Assembly (NCBI GenBank): GCA_921293015.1 | Contig: OV121089.1 | Location: 38,612,520-38,676,519, forward strand | From: Phorcus lineatus | Lineage: Eukaryota; Mollusca; Gastropoda; Trochida; Trochidae | Direction: 5' to 3' | Length of the DNA stretch: 64,000 nucleotides | In this document: in pieces, positions 57,456 through 64,000 of the stretch | Layout: each line of letters starts with the position of its first letter | Numbering within the stretch: position 1 is the stretch's first letter | Position numbers and translations under genes: made by a program | The notes under the pieces: model-generated | Databases searched by the model: none | What the model saw: the letters and a program-made list of their open reading frames with translations, nothing else | Told to the model about the DNA's origin: nothing

Positions 57456-58674
57456 TCGTAGAAGATGTTCTGTTTACTATGAATTGCATTTTAATCTGTT
57501 ATTTAATCACCCTTGTCGGTAACTAGGTAATTGATAAGTCTGTCTGTGTTGTTTCCATTTTCCAAATTAAAATTGTAGTTTATAGCTTTCTCACCTTCCT
57601 CATACCATTACATTCTAGTACGAATTTGTACACCTTTCTTCCTTCATTTTTTTCAAATTCAAGTTTGACAAGTTCCCAAGCAGTGCTTCGTCAATATTTT
57701 CAAAACATTTATCTTTTGTTCTAGTTCTCTACATTTTTCGTTTTTCATTTTCTCTAGGTATTAGGAATATGAGATGGATTTGCTCCTAACTTCCATCAAT
57801 AATGTTTCTGAAAATAATATATCACTGCTTTTCCATAATTTTGTTTCTTAAGTGATAACAATTGTTAACAACAGTATTCATTGAATTCGAGAATGTGAAT
57901 ATGTGTGAATTTACTCTGTATTCAAGTTCAATAATCAAACAATCATTATCTCTTATCTATCGAGTTATTTTGAAACTGCTTCAGTGGAAACTAGTATGAC
58001 TATGTGTAATAAATCAATGCTTATCTATTGAATATTTCCGATGAGAGCAATAAATGGTCTGGCAGGAACGAATGTTAATTGATGACAGAGGCAGATCAAA
58101 GATTCAGATTTCCCCGTCAATTTTAGCACCGACCATGCAGCAAACAACAGTAATCAGTCTAGTCAGGTGGGAAAAGGAAGTGACACACTGTATGAAGGCA
58201 ACAATCTGTACATGTACCAATTAATGACTGACCTTGATTGTCTGACCACGGAACGATAAAGGAATACATTGCAATTACGAAATTGTTGGATATGCGTAGT
58301 TAATGGATGATGATACCTCGATGCTTTTGCTTTGTTTATTACTGCTGCGCACTCAAGTCTATTGCTGTTTAATGTTAACAGCAAGGTACCAGGTTTTTAG
58401 ATTGTTAAGTCTGACGGCATATAGGTTTACCTTCAGCCAAACCATCACCATCATATAAAAACTTCTGGTTAATCATCACTCACATGCGATCATGAGTAAA
58501 ACGTATTGTATATTGGTTGCAGCTGATATCGAAATGAAGGAACTTGATGCCTTTTAGTTAATTATTCATATCAAAACTTCATTATTTGTATCCGCAAAAT
58601 AAATTGAGAGTTATTGCTCTATTCTATAATTTTTGCCTATCAGCAGTCAGTTGAAGGTTTTGTTTTGGGTTTTG

Positions 58675-58814
58675 GATTTACTCTTCAGGGAGAATGACTA
58701 CATTGTCCATCATTAAACAGGTAGAGCGTAATCCTTACACAAGCTCTTTGTACATGTCCAGCATTGTGACGTCATAATGTAGACAATGTAGTCATACTCC
58801 CTGAAGAGTAAATC
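58675..58814. mobile_element. 140-bp foldback MITE inside module copy C
   Basis: The arms 58,675-58,707 and 58,782-58,814 are inverted repeats of 33 bp with one mismatch (GATTTACTCTTCAGGGAG at the outer end). The 74-bp loop contains TGACGTCA. Copy A lacks it at the matching place, so it probably inserted after the module was duplicated. I found no clear target duplication. Confidence 0.85.
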
Positions 58815-58911
58815 GAAACATGTAGGTGAAAATGTTGTGTGCTGTTGTTTTTTATCAACGTTTTTAACTATGAAGACTGTACACTTGATTGAATTTTGAC
58901 CTTAAATATAT

Positions 58912-58927
58912 ATGTGTGTGTGTGTGT
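58912..58927. repeat. (GT)n microsatellite
   Basis: Eight GT-type units next to a short TA stretch. Confidence 0.9.
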
Positions 58928-59275
58928 ATCTCTGAAATGTTCAGTAACATGTTCACAATTTCATGTTTTAAAAGGCGATTTGTTCCTACCATTCCCTTCT
59001 TGCGACGGACAGACCTATTCATGTATACTATACCAGTGAGAACATTAATGATCTTCAGTTTACAGTACCATTTCAATTCATTCGAGCAAACATCGTGTTG
59101 ATAAATGATCAGCAAATAAACCTCGACACAACGGCAATCAATAATCAGCAGATAATGACAGTCAATTTACATGAACGGATGAATAGTCGTTTACCTTAAA
59201 GTTACGAATTCCATCTTTCAGTTTATTTGTTCATGAAAAGGCATCTTTAACACTCATTGACGTATCTTTATCAAA

Positions 59276-60687
59276 CTTTGTTTGCTATTGCTATTTTTGA
59301 AAGTTGATATGATATCAATGAAAAGGATATTGTCTTCTTTGTCAGTTGAGATGTCAGTTCGTAGATAATAGAATAATAGATTTTTTAAACATAAAATATA
59401 AATACAGTGTACATCCGAAGATTAATGATCAATTTAATCCTCAGTACAATTCAATCGCTAATAAAATAACAGGTTAATATATTTCTAAGAAGATGAATTG
59501 GTAATTAAAAAAGGGAATAGAAGCTTGGATAAGTGGATGGAGTTTTGACTCTCGTCTTTATGTGCACAAACGTCCACTCTAGCTACTACTTCCAGTGAAC
59601 TTCTACTTGTGCCTTTCTCATACACTATAATACTAACTTTAATATTTTTTTCAAAAACAATGTTATAATTATTTTGCAGATTTTAAACTTATTGATGGTT
59701 CCAATAAAAACAAAATGGAGATCATGATAATGAAATATAACAAAGCAAATTTCACGAAAGTAGAAAGATACTTAAAGCAAAATTGAAACATTGAAACAGA
59801 TCAATTTGTTTTAAGCTTGAGGCCAGGCCAGCTACTTATTAAACACCCCTCGTATGTATCGTATAGAGATCTTTTTGTTTTGATGAAGGCTTTCAATGAG
59901 GATTTTTCGGACATAATGAAGGCTTGTTTTTCTTCTATTAGAAGGGTTCTAGACAATCATGAATAACTGACTCTAGGAAATTTGTCAATCAGAATTTGTC
60001 ACTCCGACCATTTGCAACCCCTAACTAACCTAACTGACTGCAGCTGCATATGTAAGTATTTAGCACAGCACTTAAATGGTATAACATTTCTATGAGTGGC
60101 ATAAATGCTTTTCATCAACTATACCAGGTATATTCATTAGACTAGTAGAGTTTGAAATCACTGGTCTCCTTCAATAACAAACATTACTCTTTTTCAAAAT
60201 GACACGTCTATACAGCACCTAAAACTTCAAGAACAGCAATGTATTCTGGATAATAACTGGTCTAATAACTAAGTCTTTAAGTAACTTTAATAAAACAACC
60301 ATATTGACCATAATCGATAAAGAGGCACAACTTTATTTAGAACTGATCTTAACAAGGGTAGTATATATTCAGATGATAGTTATAACTATATAAAAAATTA
60401 ATACATATATTAACGGAATCACCATGACGTCTTGAGTATTGACTTTGTTAATATTGGCTTTCATTATAGATACAAATTACTTTATTATATGAATTGACTA
60501 TTTCCGTCTTTCTGATTGGCCTACTAGGTCACATGACAGCAATAACGTCAAGCGATGTCAACCTGTGTGGATCGGGAGAGGCTGATATAACAATCCAAAC
60601 ACCTCCGGTGGATAAAACTAGATTTAAAAAATCCCGGTCTACCGGAAATTCCAGACAAATGGTAATTCAAGACGAATTAATATAATA
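59276..60687. other. Intergenic, nothing recognised
   Basis: AT-rich sequence. A GC-richer patch at 60,490-60,690 has an open frame without an ATG start and no family similarity. Confidence 0.4.
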
Positions 60688-60826
60688 AAACAATTATAGA
60701 TCGGTTGATCCAATAAGTTGTCGACCTTGGACATGTGATATACAAATCGGCTTCGCCTCTGTGAAAATCACATGTCCAAGGTCAATAAATCATTGGATTA
60801 ACCTCACTTGAAGTCAATAATTGTTT
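60688..60826. mobile_element. Foldback MITE-like element
   Basis: GACCTTGGACATGTGAT (60,723-60,739) is repeated perfectly inverted at 60,767-60,783. The outer parts (GGTTGATCCAAT and ATTGGATTAACC, AAACAATTAT and ATAATTGTTT) extend the fold to about 139 bp. The centre TCGGCTTCGCC resembles the centre of the element at 17,402-17,496. Confidence 0.75.
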
Positions 60827-61039
60827 AATATGAGCCTGTTTAGAGTTTACAAATAAACCATGAAAACATCAAGACTTGCGTTTACATTTTCTGACATGAA
60901 ATTGCTAATGAAACTGACATATTGATATTAACAATCTAAGTGATATTGATTATCAAATAATGATACCAAACATATCACAGAGATTTTAACCGTCATAAAT
61001 TTCCTTTCCTTTTACCATTTTACAATATAAAATACAGTT

Positions 61040-61345
61040 TACGTAGATCTTTCACTGACACACTGTATGAATGCAACGATTTGAACTATGTGACAGATGA
61101 ATCTGAGTATTTCGGCTAAGATTGTCTCTTAATAAATAAATGGCAATAAATAAATGGCCAATGTAAATAAAAAGCAATTAAAAGAGTGCTTGACAGATGT
61201 CGACAATAGTTGCATAGACAGTTTTGATTCGCTTTATGCGCATTCAGGCCTATGAGTGATGTGTAAAGTTGATGACAAGGGAGAATTTCTTGTATTCCAA
61301 CTGTTAAGTCTGAAGGCAGAAAATTAAACTGCAGCCAGACTGCGG
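61040..61345. repeat. Diverged module, copy D (middle part)
   Basis: CACACTGTATGAATGCAAC, GCGCATTCAGG, TGATGTGTAAAGTTGATGACAAGG and TGTTAAGTCTGAAGGCA match copies A and C in order, with more divergence. A possible tail lies at 62,225-62,410. Confidence 0.6.
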
Positions 61346-61890
61346 TTAAATGTTCTCGTGGTCAACTGACCCGTTAGCTATTATGAGCTCGTATCGCTTG
61401 CAATCACTCGGCAGTCATTGATGTTATCTTTATTCCATTCTGATGGATGTGGCTAGGCGCGTCCATGTCAGTTATTACACATATGACATGCGGTTTTGTT
61501 ATAAACACTTCAGTATAAATGGAATAAAACAATGTCAATATGATTACGTATTCGTGATCTTTGTTGTTGCAGTTTAATCAATAAAAAATGCATGTCCACA
61601 AGAGAACACACATCTACTTGATCTGAAGTAGGCCGAGTTGATTTGTGAAACTTTTCCCTGTTGAATAAATTAACTTTCTGGGTTTTTTTCAAACGTACTT
61701 CTTTGTCTATTTTTTATGCATGTCTTCAGATAATAAATATGAAATTTATGAGTAGAGATGAAGCTTAAATGTCCATATGAATTTCAAATGTGTCTGGTAC
61801 CGGTTGTTGCAAGTAGTTATAAATTAATGATATGGCAAATTCACAGATGAAATATCTTCAGCCAGCAACGATCTCGTCACTTATATGTCT
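61346..61890. other. Within or next to module copy D, nothing recognised
   Basis: No gene or named repeat is seen. Confidence 0.4.
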
Positions 61891-61931
61891 GGGTCAAACA
61901 GGGTCAATCACATGGCCCTGTACTGACGTCA
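61891..61931 (+). promoter_or_regulatory. DR4 nuclear-receptor-type site next to a CRE
   Basis: GGGTCA-AACA-GGGTCA (61,891-61,906) is a perfect direct repeat with 4-base spacing, the arrangement bound by thyroid/LXR-type receptor dimers. A palindromic TGACGTCA follows at 61,924-61,931. No gene start is visible nearby. Confidence 0.35.
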
Positions 61932-62224
61932 TGCAGTGAACCAACATGATGCATGGCCATGTGTTTGTTGTCCTTAAAGAAGATGGAGATTGCAGCTATT
62001 GTTTTGAACAAAAAGTTGACATTTCAAAAGTGTGTCATCACAGTTAATCTTTGTCTGGTTACGTAAGTGAATGAAATTCAATTGTTTGTTTGACTCACTA
62101 AAGGTTGACCATTATATTCTTTATAGCCGAACCGATTTATGTATATTTCAACAGTACACTGATGGTTGTCATGTTACAAAGCCAAAACGACCCATTCGGG
62201 TAAACCCATTTAATGTAAACAGAT

Positions 62225-62410
62225 GATCAACTTATATACCCGGAAGAAACACAAATCAATGTTTGGCATATAATGACAAACACTTTTCTTAAAAGGATGA
62301 AGGTGGTTTACCTTAAAAGGATTCGTTTCACCTATCAATATATTTCGGAATAAGGATCTATGGAAAAGGTACTATCCACGTGCATTAACGGGTTTATATC
62401 GTAACGATCT
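62225..62410. repeat. Diverged module, copy D (tail part)
   Basis: GGTTTACCTTAAAAGGATTC, CACCTATCAATATATTTCGG and GGAAAAGGTACTATCCACG correspond to the tail blocks of copies A and C. Confidence 0.6.
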
Positions 62411-64000
62411 TCGAGTTTTAAACACAAAGCCAATGTTTATTAACTTCGGTGGTGATTGTGTACTTAACGAACACAATGCACTATTGTTGTGTCTATTATT
62501 TGAAAGTCCATAACCCTGCTAATTAACATACGGTTATTTAACGATATATAGCGAGCTTGAATGTCAATTCACCATGTACATGTATATACATATGTTTCCA
62601 ACATGATAAATATGACAATTTTAGAATATCAAAGCATAAATGTAAGGAAATTCTTTGTAAATAAGGTAAACTGTTTAACAGCAGAACACTTCCTACCCAA
62701 CAAAGAACCATACTGTTAAGTTGAATAACAAATACTGATATTATCGTAATTACATATAAAAAGCATAAAACTAAAATTTTCTACTACTTCTAGAAAGATT
62801 TCTGTTTAAAATCGCCTTCGTATCTGAGGAAGAGGAAGATATCCAGCAAAAAGGAGTTTTGATACATTTTCAAATATGAGGATATTTGATTGTAATAAAC
62901 CAACTATAATCATATTCTATTTTTTAAAATACGCACAAGGTTCCTATCTTATCCAATTTTATACACTGTTCTTGTAGCCGTAACTATATTATACAACAAT
63001 ACAGAAAATGCAATACGAAACAAAATCATTGCTGAATATTATGTCAAGTTGATCTAGGGAGGTTGGTTAGTCCTTCGCAGTTAATCATACTTTCAATCAG
63101 AATTTGCTTTGTACAGTTTCTTTTCATGAACAAATAAACGAGAAACCTGACACAGGTAATGTACAAATAGACGGGATATTTACTAGTAATTCAGTCAGAA
63201 AAACGTCGAAATATATATCATGTCCCTTTAAATGAACCCATATAAATGACATATCATATAAGTGACACATTTCATGTAGTTGCATGGCATTCTTTGTTCA
63301 TTCGAAATCTTAAAAATAAAAAATATCGGGTTAACATATATAGGGTTCCTGTGTTTACAACTATCGTTTGTTCAAACTCTCGTAGTTAGATTTGTAAGAT
63401 TTGTCTGCGACCTTTTCAACATGCATCGATGGGCAGGTTCTCTGTCAGAAGATCTGTAGATTATCATAAGAATATATTGATACTATGTGTAGTATTTTTC
63501 AATGCGTTGTTAGCATTCATCGTAAAGCATGTTTAAAAACAAGAAGTTATTATATATGAATAATATAACTACTTATTGCGATAGAGGAGACGTTTGTGTT
63601 AAGGTTGTTATTGAACGTGGACATTAGAAGTCACGTATACACTTCGCTAATACAGAACGAAATATTGTTTTTCATTGTAATACTGAGTCTAACATTCCAT
63701 CCTCCTGTCATTTAGAACACCAACAAAAGCCTATTTACATTTTTGTAACACCGATATTGAGAACAGTAAAATTTGTGATTGTTGTATATTGATTTTTGTT
63801 TGAGGTAATTTACCGCAAAGAATTTCATGAAAGAATTTGGACTCTGTCGTCAATGGGACATGACAATAGACCAAAGCGTGCATGACAGAAAGTTGTGAGT
63901 GCCAACGAGGATAGCGCAATCAAAAGCACAGTATTGGAGCAGTTTCACCGTTTAATCTGTGTTAAACAGTGTGACGATTTCAGCGGTGTAGTCAGTAGTA
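62411..64000. other. Intergenic to window end, nothing recognised
   Basis: AT-rich DNA with only short chance frames. Confidence 0.45.

Larger units (their letters stand above)
57950..59275. repeat. Diverged module, copy C
   Basis: The head (AATAAATCAATGCTTATCTA, TCCGATGAGAGCAATAAATG), middle (GCGTAGTTAATGG, CTGCGCACTCAAGTC) and tail (GAACATTAATGATCTTCAG) follow the order of copy A. It carries an extra foldback element (58,675-58,814) and a GT microsatellite not seen in copy A. Confidence 0.8.

Noticed and set aside
55684-58384. Two similar minus-strand frames of 61 and 73 codons in module copies A and C
   Set aside because: They align over about 43 codons with one codon-length gap, which looked like a conserved peptide. 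But neither begins with ATG, and the matching part of copy D has stops. They are better explained as shared descent of noncoding repeats.
60494-60685. 63-codon frame with a hydrophobic start like a signal peptide
   Set aside because: The frame begins at TTG with its first ATG well inside. No splice context or homology is seen, and it abuts a foldback element.
1-64000. LTR retroelement, Polinton or other virus-like copy
   Set aside because: I saw no long terminal repeats, gag-pol-like frames, capsid or integrase motifs. The only reverse-transcriptase-related piece is the LINE tail in intron 2.

Overview
The window is AT-rich animal nuclear DNA. Genes are split by long GT-AG introns, and most of the sequence is intron or intergenic, with microsatellites, minisatellites, tRNA-derived SINEs, a LINE tail, a mariner copy and short foldback elements. 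There are no operons, rRNA genes or CRISPR arrays. The main gene reads best against invertebrate serotonin transporters. The two SINE copies and the foldbacks with a GGCTACGCC-type centre resemble elements common in mollusc genomes, so a lophotrochozoan, perhaps a mollusc, is my inference and not proven.

Layout. 1-669 holds the last two coding exons of an SLC6 monoamine-type transporter that enters from the left. 0.7-12 kb is intergenic, with a TA microsatellite, a decayed mariner (about 6.16-7.1 kb) and an AAC/AAT microsatellite. 12,123-36,801 is a complete second SLC6 gene, serotonin transporter-like. It has 13 coding exons whose frames join exactly to 592 codons plus a stop. Its introns hold a poly-G run, a foldback element, SINE pieces, a LINE tail and three tandem arrays lying just upstream of exons 2, 3 and 9. 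About 37-49 kb has no recognised protein gene. It holds a decayed TGCAC-rich tandem repeat (40.1-42.3 kb) and a 516-bp pogo/Tc1-mariner-type MITE (43.46-43.97 kb). 50,506-51,174 encodes a 222-residue, apparently disordered, Ser/Pro-rich protein of unknown function. A CRE-bearing candidate promoter and 5' exon lie just before it. From 55 to 62.5 kb a noncoding module recurs four or five times in diverged form, one copy carrying a 140-bp foldback insertion.

How it fits together. The two SLC6 genes lie head to tail and share the position and phase of the last intron and a C-tail motif, so they are tandem paralogs. The complete gene has the TM1 aspartate of amine transporters and the sodium and chloride ligands. 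It differs from human SERT at three substrate-pocket positions. The most unusual structure is the 32-bp minisatellite before exon 3: each unit looks like a whole 3' splice site (branch-point-like CTAAT, pyrimidines, TTGCAG), and the array runs into the real acceptor. Splice sites were assigned by eye from frame and homology; no RNA or database evidence was available.
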